From JAVBSX01 sp031549565 (GTDB lineage: Bacteria > Planctomycetota > Planctomycetia > Pirellulales > Thermoguttaceae), in contig JAVBPO010000085.1 in NCBI GenBank assembly GCA_031549565.1, forward strand, positions 7,859 through 71,858: 64,000 nt of DNA, in the 5' to 3' direction. The position numbers and the translations under genes are program-made. The notes beneath the pieces are model-generated. The model had not been told where the DNA came from. It ran no database searches and saw nothing but the letters and a program-made list of their open reading frames with translations. Shown here piece by piece: positions 42,822 through 53,229 of this stretch (position 1 is its first letter; each line of letters begins with the position of its first letter).

Positions 42822-45305
42822 ATGGGATTAAGTCTTAATCAGGCACTGAACACCGCGAGCATGGGCATGAGTGCCGCGGAATCGAATATTAACGTGATTG
42901 GTAATAATTTAGCCAACGCGAATACGACCGGCTTTAAAGCGAATCGCGCCGATTTTGCCGACATCTTTTACCGCACTTACACTTACGGCAACGCTCCGTA
43001 CCAAACCAACGCTGGGGCGAATCCGGAACAGATCGGGCTCGGCGTCCATTTGACCGGCGTAACGACCGACTTCACGCAAGGAACCGTCAAGGACGGTATG
43101 ACGCCGACCGACATGGCGATCCAAGGGGAGGGGTTTTTCGTTCTTCAACCGGACCCGAACAATCCGAATCTCCAGTATTACACACGTGACGGCGTGATGA
43201 AACGCAACGCCAACGGGGACCTCATCAGCACCAACGGCCAGTACGTGATGGGGTACACGGTCAACGACAAATATGTCATTCAGACCGATAAACTTTCGAA
43301 ATTGACGATTCCGCTCGGGGAAATGAAAATCGCCGAAGCGACGGAAAACGTCGTGCTCGACGGACTGCTCAACGCAAACGGCGACGCTGCGACGCAAGGA
43401 TCCGTAATCGTCAGCGATACGCTCACCGATATGAGCAAAAGCAGTCCCGGCTCTGTCGCTTTAACGGCCGAAACGGTTGCCAAGCCGAACGTCGAGATCA
43501 ATTCCACCAAAGGTACCGGCCAAGCGGGCTCGGGCGATCTCGCGGCGGGCGATTACACTTACCGTTTCGTTTACGTCGACGCCGACGGAAATGAATCGGA
43601 CTACTCCGCTCCGATCGAAGCGACGGTCCAAGAAGGTGAAAACAGCGTCAATCTTACGGGCCTTCCGCCGAAAAACGATGCGTATTCGACGTTGCGTATC
43701 TATCGGGCCGACGCGCCCGCCGATCCGAAAGATCCCGGCGTGTTCTACAAGCTAACCGATCTGAGCCTGTCCGACAGCCCGACGAGCTACACGGACACGA
43801 CCGCAACGGAGGAAATCGCCGATCCGGCCAACGAACTCGACCAAGCCCGGCTGAGCGGGAAATACACGTATTACGTAACCTATTTCGACGCCGACGGAAA
43901 CGAAAGCCGACCGTCCGCGATGAGCAATCCACTCACGGTCAACGGCGGCAAACTCGAACTGAGCGATATTCCTACGGTCGATTCGGCAAACAACCCGGAC
44001 AATTGGATCGGGCGCAACATTTACCGTTGCACCGCCGACAATCCGGACGCGTTTTACAAAGTGACGACCATGACGAACATGGATCCGGACGCGACGTTTA
44101 CCGACAGCACTCCGGACTCCGAATTGACGCTCAACACGCCGCTGAACCGTGCCGGTCGTGGAAATGTGCTGGCCAACGAGAGTACGAAAATGGTCGATCT
44201 CGGCAAAATGCAGGAGGACGGTTCGTTCGTGCCGCAGTTCCAAACCGGAACACTTGAATACAAGCCCAACAAAGGGGAAGCGGACCTGAAAACGCAGTCG
44301 CTGCAAATCACCGACACCACGACGGTCGCCGACTACCTGAACTTCCTCGAACAATCGCTCGGACTGCGGACCGGGAGCGACGACGGAATACCGCCGGACC
44401 AGGGGGAGATCGGACAATTGATCAACGGCGGCAAGCCGGGCGCGGAGATCAAAAACGGATCGATTTTCATTCTCGGCAATACGGGAACGAAAAACGAAAT
44501 CGACATTGACCGAACCGACTTCGAATTGAAAAACGCCCAAGGGACGAAAACCGTCGGAATCGATTACGGGACGATCCAGCAGGCCAAGGGGGAAAGCCTC
44601 ACGATGTCGATGGAAGTGTACGATTCGCTCGGCGCGCCGGTCAACGTGAAAATGACGATGGTGCTCCAGGAGAAAACCGATACGGAAACGATTTACCGTT
44701 GGTACGCCGATTCGGGGGACAACCAGCCGCTCACCGGAAACCAGATCGGCTTGGGAACCGGCCTGATCACTTTCGATTCCAACGGCAAATACATCGATGC
44801 GACGAACACGAACATCACGGTCCAGCGGACCGACGTCGCGAGCAAGAGTCCGATGAATTTCAGTTTCGATATGGACATGTCCTCGGTCGCGGCCCTTTCG
44901 ACGACGAAGCCGGACATGACGATGAAGTCGCAGGACGGAGCCGGGGCGGGAATCTTGGTCGATTTCACGGTCGCCAACGACGGTATCATATACGGCATTT
45001 TTTCGAGCAACGTGGTTCGCCCGCTCGGACAGGTGTTGCTCGCGACGTTTACGAACAACGAAGGGCTGGTCCGCCAAGGGGACAATCTTTATCGGGCGGG
45101 TCTGGCGAGCGGTCAGGCGAAAATCGGCGTACCAGGAACCGGAACCGCCGGGATCATCAAGGGGAATTCGATCGAACTGTCGAACACGAATATCGGCAAC
45201 GAATTGATCGACATGATACTCGCGTCCACGATGTACCAGGCCAACGCGAAAATCGTAACCACGACCAACGTCATGATGGACGCGCTCCTCCGTGCTGTAG
45301 GATGA
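42822..45305 (+). CDS. flgE: Flagellar hook protein FlgE with inserted repeats
   Basis: 827 aa, about twice the enterobacterial length. The N-terminal FlgE/F/G rod-hook motif is intact (NTASMGMSAAESNINVIGNN, then ANANTTGFKANRADF) and the C-terminal helix is IDMILASTMYQANAKIVTTT. Between them, residues about 235-450 contain two related Fn3-like modules (YTYRFVYVDADGNESDYSAP and YTYYVTYFDADGNESRPSAM), each followed by a segment containing IYR and FYK and then Asp-Thr-rich turns. The hook surface is therefore decorated by a tandem insertion. First gene of the flgE-flbD-motA-motB block. ATG 42822 lacks a strong ribosome site. Confidence 0.92.
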   Translation: MGLSLNQALNTASMGMSAAESNINVIGNNLANANTTGFKANRADFADIFYRTYTYGNAPYQTNAGANPEQIGLGVHLTGVTTDFTQGTVKDGMTPTDMAIQGEGFFVLQPDPNNPNLQYYTRDGVMKRNANGDLISTNGQYVMGYTVNDKYVIQTDKLSKLTIPLGEMKIAEATENVVLDGLLNANGDAATQGSVIVSDTLTDMSKSSPGSVALTAETVAKPNVEINSTKGTGQAGSGDLAAGDYTYRFVYVDADGNESDYSAPIEATVQEGENSVNLTGLPPKNDAYSTLRIYRADAPADPKDPGVFYKLTDLSLSDSPTSYTDTTATEEIADPANELDQARLSGKYTYYVTYFDADGNESRPSAMSNPLTVNGGKLELSDIPTVDSANNPDNWIGRNIYRCTADNPDAFYKVTTMTNMDPDATFTDSTPDSELTLNTPLNRAGRGNVLANESTKMVDLGKMQEDGSFVPQFQTGTLEYKPNKGEADLKTQSLQITDTTTVADYLNFLEQSLGLRTGSDDGIPPDQGEIGQLINGGKPGAEIKNGSIFILGNTGTKNEIDIDRTDFELKNAQGTKTVGIDYGTIQQAKGESLTMSMEVYDSLGAPVNVKMTMVLQEKTDTETIYRWYADSGDNQPLTGNQIGLGTGLITFDSNGKYIDATNTNITVQRTDVASKSPMNFSFDMDMSSVAALSTTKPDMTMKSQDGAGAGILVDFTVANDGIIYGIFSSNVVRPLGQVLLATFTNNEGLVRQGDNLYRAGLASGQAKIGVPGTGTAGIIKGNSIELSNTNIGNELIDMILASTMYQANAKIVTTTNVMMDALLRAVG

Positions 45306-45309
45306 TTTT

Positions 45310-45397
45310 AATTGCAAATTACAAATTACGAATTACCATTCAAAGAATGGGCCGTAACCTTGAATTAGTAATTTGGAATTCGTGATTAGTAATTAAA
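45310..45397. repeat. Heptamer repeat element upstream of flbD (AATTACG / AATTAGT)
   Basis: First arm AATTGCA, AATTACA, AATTACG, AATTACC (45310-45337); second arm AATTAGT, AATTTGG, AATTCGT, GATTAGT, AATTAAA (45363-45397), close to its reverse complement. Ends 4 bp before the flbD ATG. Confidence 0.88.
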
Positions 45398-45401
45398 CCC
45401 C

Positions 45402-45611
45402 ATGATTCGTTTAACGCGACTTAATAATTCGGAATTCCTGCTTAACGCGGAGATGATCAAGTTCGTGGAGAGTTGCCCGGATACGATCATTACGTTGATC
45501 AACTGTGAAACGCTCATGGTTCGCGAAACCGTCGACGAAGTCGTCGACCGCATCATGACCTACCACCAAACCAAAAACATCCTACCACGGAGGGAAATTA
45601 CTAATTACTAA
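45402..45611 (+). CDS. flbD: FlbD-family flagellar protein
   Basis: 69 aa; N-terminal MIRLTRLNNSEFLLNAEMIK and SCPDTIITLINCETLMVRE are diagnostic of the small FlbD family found between flgE and motA in many bacteria, where it assists flagellar assembly by an unclear mechanism. The last residues (REITNY) and the stop are encoded by the heptamer repeat that follows, so the C-terminus has been altered by the repeat. Confidence 0.85.
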   Translation: MIRLTRLNNSEFLLNAEMIKFVESCPDTIITLINCETLMVRETVDEVVDRIMTYHQTKNILPRREITNY

Positions 45612-45678
45612 TTACGAATTACTATCTCTCAAGGCTAAGCCCTTTTCAGTAATTCGTAATTTGGAATTTGTAATTAAT
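45596..45678. repeat. Heptamer repeat element between flbD and motA (AATTACT / AATTCGT)
   Basis: AATTACT, AATTACT, AATTACG, AATTACT (45596-45623), spacer, then AATTCGT, AATTTGG, AATTTGT, AATTAAT (45651-45678). Arms are inverted. It overlaps the end of flbD and stops 4 bp before motA ATG 45683. Confidence 0.88.
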
Positions 45679-45682
45679 CAAG

Positions 45683-46459
45683 ATGGATATCGGAACAGTA
45701 CTCGGCCAGGTCCTCGCGGTGATTTTGCTCGTGGGATCGATTCTTTACGCGGGAGCTCCGCTCTCGGCGTTTTGGGACGTGCCGTCGGTAATCATGGTGT
45801 TTTTCGGCGCCGCCTGCGCCGTGATGACCTGTTTTCCGCTCAAACACATCATGAAGTTCATGGGTGTCATCAAGAAGACGGTGTTCAATAAGGAAGTCGA
45901 TTTGGCCGTGACGATCGAGCAGATCGTCTCTCTCGCCGAAACGGCACGCCGGGAAGGCTTGCTCGCGTTGGAAAACCGGATGGAAGAGATCAACGACGGT
46001 TTTCTCAAACTCGGAATCCGCATGGCGATCGACGGCATGGGCGCCGACATCGTCGAGAGTATCATGCGAACGGAGCTGGACGCCGTTGCGGGGCGTCATG
46101 AAGGCGGCAAAGCCCTGCTGGACTCCTACGCGAAATACTGTCCCGCGTTCGGGATGATCGGAACGCTCGTCGGGCTGGTGATCATGCTCGGAGACATGGA
46201 CCCGGACACGATCGGAATCGGTATGGCAGTCGCCCTGTTGACGACGCTGTACGGTGCGGTCGCGGCAAACATGGTCTGTTTGCCGCTGGCCGACAAGCTC
46301 GCGTACTTCAGCGCTTCGGAACTGCTCCGTATGGAAGTGACCGTCCGTGGCATCATCTCGATCCAGGCCGGCGAAAACCCCCGCGTGATCAAACAAAAAC
46401 TCCTCACCTTCGTCCCGCCCAACGCCAGACCGGCCGAAGAAGAAACCGCCGCCGCGTAG
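45683..46459 (+). CDS. motA: Flagellar stator protein MotA
   Basis: 258 aa with four hydrophobic helices: two N-terminal (VLAVILLVGSILYAG, VIMVFFGAACAVMT) and two after the cytoplasmic loop (FGMIGTLVGLVIMLGDM, MAVALLTTLYGAVAANM). The loop holds charged residues that contact FliG. Conserved Pro and Gly residues of the proton channel are visible in the third helix. Followed by motB after about 95 bp of heptamer repeat. Confidence 0.95.
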   Translation: MDIGTVLGQVLAVILLVGSILYAGAPLSAFWDVPSVIMVFFGAACAVMTCFPLKHIMKFMGVIKKTVFNKEVDLAVTIEQIVSLAETARREGLLALENRMEEINDGFLKLGIRMAIDGMGADIVESIMRTELDAVAGRHEGGKALLDSYAKYCPAFGMIGTLVGLVIMLGDMDPDTIGIGMAVALLTTLYGAVAANMVCLPLADKLAYFSASELLRMEVTVRGIISIQAGENPRVIKQKLLTFVPPNARPAEEETAAA

Positions 46460-46463
46460 CGAC

Positions 46464-46549
46464 GAATTATGAATTACGAATTATGAATTATGCCAAAGCC
46501 TTCATCATAGTTTCCGATTCATAATTCATAATTCACAATTCATAATTAA
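46464..46549. repeat. Heptamer repeat element between motA and motB (GAATTAT / ATTCATA)
   Basis: GAATTAT, GAATTAC, GAATTAT, GAATTAT (46464-46491), spacer, ATTCATA, ATTCATA, ATTCACA, ATTCATA, ATTAAAC. Arms are inverted. Ends 7 bp before the motB start. Confidence 0.88.
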
Positions 46550-46555
46550 ACAGTC

Positions 46556-47272
46556 GTGCCTGAAAAGAAATGCCCACCGCCCGGAGCGCCCGAATGGGTT
46601 TTGACCTACGGCGACATGATGTCGTTGCTCCTGACTTTTTTCATCATGCTCTACGCGATGAGTACGTTGGAAGAGGTCAAGGTCGCGACGGTGGCCGAAT
46701 CGTTCTCGCAACAGTTCGGTTCGGCGGCGCAATCGATTCCCGTACCGGGCGACCAACCGCCGGCCAATTCCAATCGGCGTGAACTGAAGAGTACCGGCCG
46801 CGCCAAACGAAAAGACACCTTCATGGGGGGCAATCCCGTTTTGGCGCCCAAGGGGGATTACGCTTCCGTGCGAAGCGTTCGGCCGAAACGGGAAAAAATC
46901 GTCGGCGGCATCGTCTATTTCGGTCTCGGCTTGTACGAACTCGATGACGTCGCGAAACAGGATATCCGGACGATCGCCGATCAACTGCGCGGAACGCCGT
47001 ACAAAATTCTCGTCAAAGGGCACACGTCGATCGAGCCCGGGATTTTCGCCAACAATCTTTACGTACTCGCGTTTAATCGTGCGATGGAGGTGCGGAACGA
47101 ACTGATCCGGCTCGGCGTCGACGGAAAACTCATCCGTGTCGAGGCGGTCGGCCCAAACGAACCGGTCCCCGCTTCGCTGAGCACTCCCGGCATGAGTGCT
47201 CAGGCCGCCAACGCGTTCGTCGAAGTCCAAAAACTTCTTGAAACCTCCGATCGGGCAGGCGACGACGATTAG
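46556..47272 (+). CDS. motB: Flagellar stator protein MotB
   Basis: 238 aa. One N-terminal membrane helix with the proton-carrying Asp20 (LTYGDMMSLLLTFFIMLYAM), then a periplasmic linker and an OmpA-like peptidoglycan-binding domain (ILVKGHTSIEPG, VLAFNRAMEVRNELIRLGVD and IRVEAVGPNEPVP). GTG start at 46556. With MotA it forms the ion-driven stator. Confidence 0.94.
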   Translation: MPEKKCPPPGAPEWVLTYGDMMSLLLTFFIMLYAMSTLEEVKVATVAESFSQQFGSAAQSIPVPGDQPPANSNRRELKSTGRAKRKDTFMGGNPVLAPKGDYASVRSVRPKREKIVGGIVYFGLGLYELDDVAKQDIRTIADQLRGTPYKILVKGHTSIEPGIFANNLYVLAFNRAMEVRNELIRLGVDGKLIRVEAVGPNEPVPASLSTPGMSAQAANAFVEVQKLLETSDRAGDDD

Positions 47273-47582
47273 ATTGTAACGTGGGAAATGAGACGCCCAC
47301 ACTCCACAAAACAGTGCCGCTATCACGACAAAACGTGACGCCATATTTTATAAGCGCGACACTAAAGAATGCTGCGCGGCGGCCATACCCATGCGACACT
47401 CTGCTCGTAAAACTCCAAGATGAGGCGATTCTTTCTATTTTCGCAATGGCATTATTTTTTACATTTTTTTCTTGCTAAATCAGGAAGAGAAAACTATATT
47501 TATCTTACGTCTATTGGAGGTGGACGAATTCTTTTCTTCAAACTTTTGACACCCCCACAATTCCCCCCCACTCACGCCTCCC
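47273..47582. other. Leader region between motB and mcp
   Basis: No gene. Contains the promoter-like pair at 47472-47500 and a GGAGGTGG at 47517-47524 that is too far from the mcp ATG (58 bp) to serve it directly. Confidence 0.5.
47472..47500 (+). promoter_or_regulatory. Sigma-70-type promoter of chemoreceptor gene
   Basis: TTGCTA (47472-47477), exact 17-bp spacer, TATATT (47495-47500). No sigma-28 consensus was seen, which is unusual for a chemoreceptor gene. Confidence 0.5.
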
Positions 47583-49658
47583 ATGTTGAAAAACTTCAGT
47601 ATCGGAACCAAACTTCTTTGGGGCTTCGGGCTCCTTTCCGTCCTGATCGCCGTCGTCGGCCTTGCGGGATACCTCTGCCTCGGATACGTAGCGACGGAGG
47701 TGCGACTCATGAACGATCTTGCCGACATCAGTAAAAAAGCCAACGAACTTGTCGACTCGGTCAATGCGGCTCGAAACGCCTCCGCCAAGTTCGTCATTGA
47801 CAAAAATTCGGAGCATACCAATGCCTTGCACGAATCCATTCAGAGTATCACCGTCAATGTCCCCAAGCTCGAAACTCAGGTCAAGGCCAACGGTCGTTGC
47901 GACGACGACGTTTGCAACGAATTGGGAAACATGCTCTCCTCCTCTGCCGGTTACAAAAAAGAGCATGATAATTACGTCGAGTATTTCACCAAAAAACTCG
48001 CAGCCGACGAACAGCGAAGAAACGCCGCCTCCGATGTCGAAGAGAATCTGAAATCACTCCTTGCCGCAATCAAAAATCGCAATGAAGGAATGAAGGAGAA
48101 AAATGAAAAGGGAGAAGATATAATCCTTTTCGAGCGAATCAACACGGTCGAGGAAGTAGTACGTTTATTCGCGCAAACGGAACAGACCCGGAGATTCATG
48201 CGGGATTATGAGTTGAATCTGGGTGATCCCAAGGTGCGGGACGGGTTCCTCGGACAGGCGAAAACGGCGCTACGTGCCATGCAGAAGGAACTTACCGAAA
48301 CGATCAAGCCGAAGCTCGTGACTCAAACGGCCAAAGATAACGTCGATCAAGCATTCAAGAGTCTGGACACATGGGGCGTCACCATCGACGCCAACGTCGC
48401 TGCGAACATGGCGATGCTCGATTCCATAACCACCAAGGACAAAGTCGCCGCCAACTTCGCGAAGTCCGCGGGCAAGGTGATCGAAATGATCACCGGGGAC
48501 ACCAAGGCGTGCGAAAATAAAATCAACGCTATCACCCGCACAGCGTCCTACGGGATTGTCGCGGCGATCGTTCTCGGTGTCGCCATCGGACTGATCCTTG
48601 GATTCGTTTTCCGCACCGATATTACGACCGGAATTAAAACGGTGACCGACTTGATGGAAATCCTGGCGAAAGAGGGAGACATTTCCGTTCAGGTTCCCTA
48701 TTCCGTGCTTGAGCGTAAAGATGAAACCGGTCTTTTGGGAAATGCGATGAAACTCGTGCTCGCGGATTATGTCGGCGTCGGCAACCTTGCCAACCGGTTG
48801 GCCGAAGGGGACTGGACGGCGAGCGTGACGCCGAAGTCGGAAAAAGACACCATGAACAGGTCGCTCCGGGAAATGATACACTCGGTCAACGACGCCTTGC
48901 TCCAAGTCAACGAAGCGATCATTCAGGTTTCCACCGGGGCGTCACAAGTTGCGCAGGCAAGCGAATCGCTCTCCCAGGGAGCGACCGAATCCGCTGCGAG
49001 TATCGAAGAGATATCCGCCTCGATGAACGAAATGGGATCGCAAACGAACGCCAACGCCCAGAACGCCGCCGACGCGAATCGACTTTCCGGTCAAGCCAAC
49101 GACGCAGCGCAAAGCGGGCAGGAAATGATGATGAAAATGATTTCTTCGATGGAACAAATCACGAAAAACGCCGACGATGTACAGAAAGTCGTGAAAGTGA
49201 TCGACGATATTTCGTTCCAAACGAATCTGCTCGCGCTCAATGCCGCCGTCGAAGCGGCACGGGCCGGGGTGCACGGAAAAGGTTTTGCCGTCGTCGCCGA
49301 GGAGGTGCGCAATCTCGCCGCACGAAGCGCTAAAGCGGCCGCGGAAACGACGCAGATGATCGAAAACAACAACCGCCAGATCCGGGCCGGTGCTGAAATC
49401 GCTTCACAAACGGCGAACAATCTCACTTCGATCGTCGAGCAATCGACGAAAGTCGCGGGACTGATCGGCGAAATCGCGACCGCCAGCCGTGAGCAAGCCC
49501 TAGGGGTGTCACAGGTGTCGCAAGGCTTGTCGCAAATCGAAGCGGTCACGCAACAGAACACCGCCAGTGCCGAAGAAACCGCGAGTGTCTCTCATGAAAT
49601 GAGCAGTCAGGCGTCACAACTGCAAAACCTGATCTCTCATTTCAAGCTGCAACGCTGA
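47583..49658 (+). CDS. Methyl-accepting chemotaxis protein
   Basis: 691 aa. Membrane helix at about 12-34, extracytoplasmic helical sensor region 35-315 (four-helix-bundle type), second helix at about 320-342 (IVAAIVLGVAIGLILGFVF), HAMP-like region, then the coiled-coil signalling domain. The hairpin tip reads VKVIDDISFQTNLLALNAAV then EAARAG and GKGFAVVAEEVRNLAARS, nearly the universal MCP signature. Ends without a CheR-binding pentapeptide. Located behind motB but probably with its own promoter. Confidence 0.95.
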   Translation: MLKNFSIGTKLLWGFGLLSVLIAVVGLAGYLCLGYVATEVRLMNDLADISKKANELVDSVNAARNASAKFVIDKNSEHTNALHESIQSITVNVPKLETQVKANGRCDDDVCNELGNMLSSSAGYKKEHDNYVEYFTKKLAADEQRRNAASDVEENLKSLLAAIKNRNEGMKEKNEKGEDIILFERINTVEEVVRLFAQTEQTRRFMRDYELNLGDPKVRDGFLGQAKTALRAMQKELTETIKPKLVTQTAKDNVDQAFKSLDTWGVTIDANVAANMAMLDSITTKDKVAANFAKSAGKVIEMITGDTKACENKINAITRTASYGIVAAIVLGVAIGLILGFVFRTDITTGIKTVTDLMEILAKEGDISVQVPYSVLERKDETGLLGNAMKLVLADYVGVGNLANRLAEGDWTASVTPKSEKDTMNRSLREMIHSVNDALLQVNEAIIQVSTGASQVAQASESLSQGATESAASIEEISASMNEMGSQTNANAQNAADANRLSGQANDAAQSGQEMMMKMISSMEQITKNADDVQKVVKVIDDISFQTNLLALNAAVEAARAGVHGKGFAVVAEEVRNLAARSAKAAAETTQMIENNNRQIRAGAEIASQTANNLTSIVEQSTKVAGLIGEIATASREQALGVSQVSQGLSQIEAVTQQNTASAEETASVSHEMSSQASQLQNLISHFKLQR

Positions 49659-49782
49659 TCGAACGTGGGCATTAACGGACTGCGCGAGTCTCCTCCACGC
49701 GGAAACGTCTTACCATACTATTCCATCCCGGAAATCATGGTATGATGAAGGAGGGTAAGACACTCGCACTACTTCACCTTCC

Positions 49783-51204
<1,422 letters not shown>

Positions 51205-51210
51205 GATCGT

Positions 51211-52413
51211 TTACCCGTACCCGCCCATGCCGAAGAAGAGGTTCTTCTTCAAAATCTTATAGAGCCAAAAATCCTCGGGGATCGCGTCTTCCATGCGGTG
51301 CGACGATTTCGGTGCGCTCGCATCCAACTCGCGACAAAAATCACGCCCACTGGTGTCATACGATTTTTGGGACCGGAAAAATCCGGCCAATTCGTGCGGA
51401 TTTTCCAAAATGACGCAACCTTGACCGCTTTTGTTCGGAAAACGAGCGTTGACGAACCGCTGGAAATTCCGCAAGTATTCGCTTTCGTTGACCGTCTTGA
51501 AAAGATCGCCGTCGTTGTCGGTGATAAACTCCTTCGCGATCGAAAGCGGCGGGCACGGTTCGATGCTCCCTTTCGGGCCGATGTGAAACCCGAGCCCTTT
51601 CGCGGCGGGACAAACGGCCTGCCCTTCGGCGGTCCAGTACGTGTCGATCAGGATGATCGGCATTTTCTTGCGAAGTTCAAGCAGTTTCGTACGCAATTCC
51701 CGCATCTTGTCCGTACCGACGCAAAGCTCCGGCGCCGGGTCCGCACCGACCGGGCGGTAGACGTAATACCACAGATACATCGCGCCGAGATCGATGAACT
51801 TTTGAACGTATTGTTCGGTCAATGACTCCCGCATATTCGCCCCGGTCACGACCGTTGCGACGCCATAGAGAATCTTCGCCTTTTGCAGCTTTTTCGCCCC
51901 TTCGATCGCGGCGGCGTAGGAGCCGGTACCACGACGGGCATCGTTCGTTTCTTCCAGTCCGTCGATGCTCAAAAGCGGCGAGACGTTCCCTAGCCGTTTG
52001 ATTTTCTCGACGTTTTCCTCGGTGAGGAATCCGCCGTTGGTAATGATCTGAAAATAACATTCCGGATGCTTTTCGATCAACTCCCACAGACGCGGGTACA
52101 AAAACGGTTCGCCGCCGAGCAGCGTGTGGAAGTAAACACCCTGCTTCGCAGCTTCCCGGATCGCGTGATCGACGGCGTCAAAGGGAAGCGAATCCGGTTT
52201 CCCTTGCGCCGCGATCCAGCAGCCGCGACACCGCAAATTGCAGGCGTTGGTGAGCGCAAAGAAGAGAAACGGCGGAAACAATTCGTTTCGTTTCAACCGT
52301 TTCCGATAGGCTCGCAACGCAAAGAGCCCCTTCCAAACCCAAAGCCGTCCCGCCTTGAAATTCAAACGCGGCGACACTTCGGTCAAACAACGATAAGCGA
52401 AACGAAATAGCAT
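51211..52413 (-). CDS. Radical SAM protein with additional C-terminal cysteines
   Basis: 400 aa. Radical SAM cluster motif CNLRCRGC after TNA; LLGGEPFLYP and LSIDGLEETNDARRGTG follow the fold. C-terminal Cys residues (VCPAAKGLGFHIGPKGSIEPCPP) may bind a second cluster of the SPASM/twitch type. Substrate unknown; similar proteins modify peptides or lipids. Open frame extends to 52452, but ATG 52413 avoids overlap with the small antitoxin-like gene. Nearby TA pair is probably unrelated. Confidence 0.82.
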   Translation of the reverse strand: MLFRFAYRCLTEVSPRLNFKAGRLWVWKGLFALRAYRKRLKRNELFPPFLFFALTNACNLRCRGCWIAAQGKPDSLPFDAVDHAIREAAKQGVYFHTLLGGEPFLYPRLWELIEKHPECYFQIITNGGFLTEENVEKIKRLGNVSPLLSIDGLEETNDARRGTGSYAAAIEGAKKLQKAKILYGVATVVTGANMRESLTEQYVQKFIDLGAMYLWYYVYRPVGADPAPELCVGTDKMRELRTKLLELRKKMPIILIDTYWTAEGQAVCPAAKGLGFHIGPKGSIEPCPPLSIAKEFITDNDGDLFKTVNESEYLRNFQRFVNARFPNKSGQGCVILENPHELAGFFRSQKSYDTSGRDFCRELDASAPKSSHRMEDAIPEDFWLYKILKKNLFFGMGGYG

Positions 52414-52430
52414 GGAAAAGCTGCCGTCGA

Positions 52431-52673
52431 TCAAGTTTCGATTGCGACACAATAATCGTACGATCGATTAGAGGCCTGAGATTCTCGTTTTTCTTTTTGG
52501 CGTTCCCATTGTTCGCGAACGGCTTTTCCGTGTTTGGCACTGTCCTCAAGAAGAGCTTCAACATCGTAGTTGAACTCCGCCGCACGCCCCGCCCGCAACC
52601 AATGAAGCTCCTGCATGACCGGGTCTTCCCAGTCATTCGGGTCGTAAATATAGGTTGATGTCATAATGTTCAC
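52431..52673 (-). CDS. Putative antitoxin partner of PIN protein (toxin-first order)
   Basis: 80 aa, acidic and helical: YDPNDWEDPVMQELHWLRAG, then RAAEFNYDVEALLED, as in small proteins often encoded downstream of PIN-domain toxins of this type. It overlaps the toxin gene's 3' end by 41 bp. Gene order is toxin first, unlike the two VapBC-like pairs elsewhere in the window. Function inferred from context. Confidence 0.6.
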   Translation of the reverse strand: MNIMTSTYIYDPNDWEDPVMQELHWLRAGRAAEFNYDVEALLEDSAKHGKAVREQWERQKEKRESQASNRSYDYCVAIET

Positions 52674-53121
52674 CCAATAAATTTTGTGGCGTCGTCAAGA
52701 TGGGCGGTTTGTAGCCGTTCTCGCGAATCAATTGTTCGATCAATGGTTTTCGAAATTCGTTGGCGATATGACGACAGTTCCATGTCAAGATATAATCGAT
52801 CTCATGAACTGTTGCGCAAGCGACATGCCCGGCATCACCGATTGCTTTGCGAGGAATGGCATGATAACGAATGATTTCGTCGGCCAAACGACGAACATCC
52901 TGATTCATTTCCAGAACAGGCAGATCCCCTACGATTCGCAATCGCCTAGCCGATGCTTCGGTGTCACCGCGCGATATCTCGTCGTACACCAGATCCGACA
53001 CGAAAAGCCGAAAATCCTCACGACATTTTTCCCACCAAAGGATGGAAAACTGTTGCATTCCCGCCGTGGTAACAAAAGCCGTCGGTCTGCTCGTCAACAT
53101 GCTGATGAACGACGGCTCCAA
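52633..53121 (-). CDS. PIN-domain toxin, N-terminus possibly frameshifted
   Basis: 162 aa by the TTG at 53121 (MEPSFISMLTSRPTAF). PIN-type acidic residues are seen in LVYDEISRGD and AIGDAGHVACATVH, followed by YILTWNCRH. The family's first beta-strand reads KPSVYLEPSFISML and lies partly upstream of the TTG without an in-frame start. An ATG at 53156 in another frame would join if one A were added to the AAAA run at 53135-53138. So the N-terminus has been lost, or depends on a weak TTG start or slippage. Confidence 0.72.
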   Translation of the reverse strand: MEPSFISMLTSRPTAFVTTAGMQQFSILWWEKCREDFRLFVSDLVYDEISRGDTEASARRLRIVGDLPVLEMNQDVRRLADEIIRYHAIPRKAIGDAGHVACATVHEIDYILTWNCRHIANEFRKPLIEQLIRENGYKPPILTTPQNLLGEHYDINLYLRPE

Positions 53122-53229
53122 ATAGACGGAAGGCTTTTCAACAGTCTCTTCCTCATATTCTAGTTCGGGAGAGGTTTTATGTCAATATTAGGACAACTGT
53201 CGGAAAAAATCCGTCATATACAGCATCGT

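Noticed and set aside
43752..45317. 521-aa open frame antisense to flgE
   Set aside because: Arg/Val/His-rich shadow of flgE without domains.
45310..46549. CRISPR array among the flagellar spacers
   Set aside because: Units are 7 bp and contiguous without spacers, and no cas genes are near.
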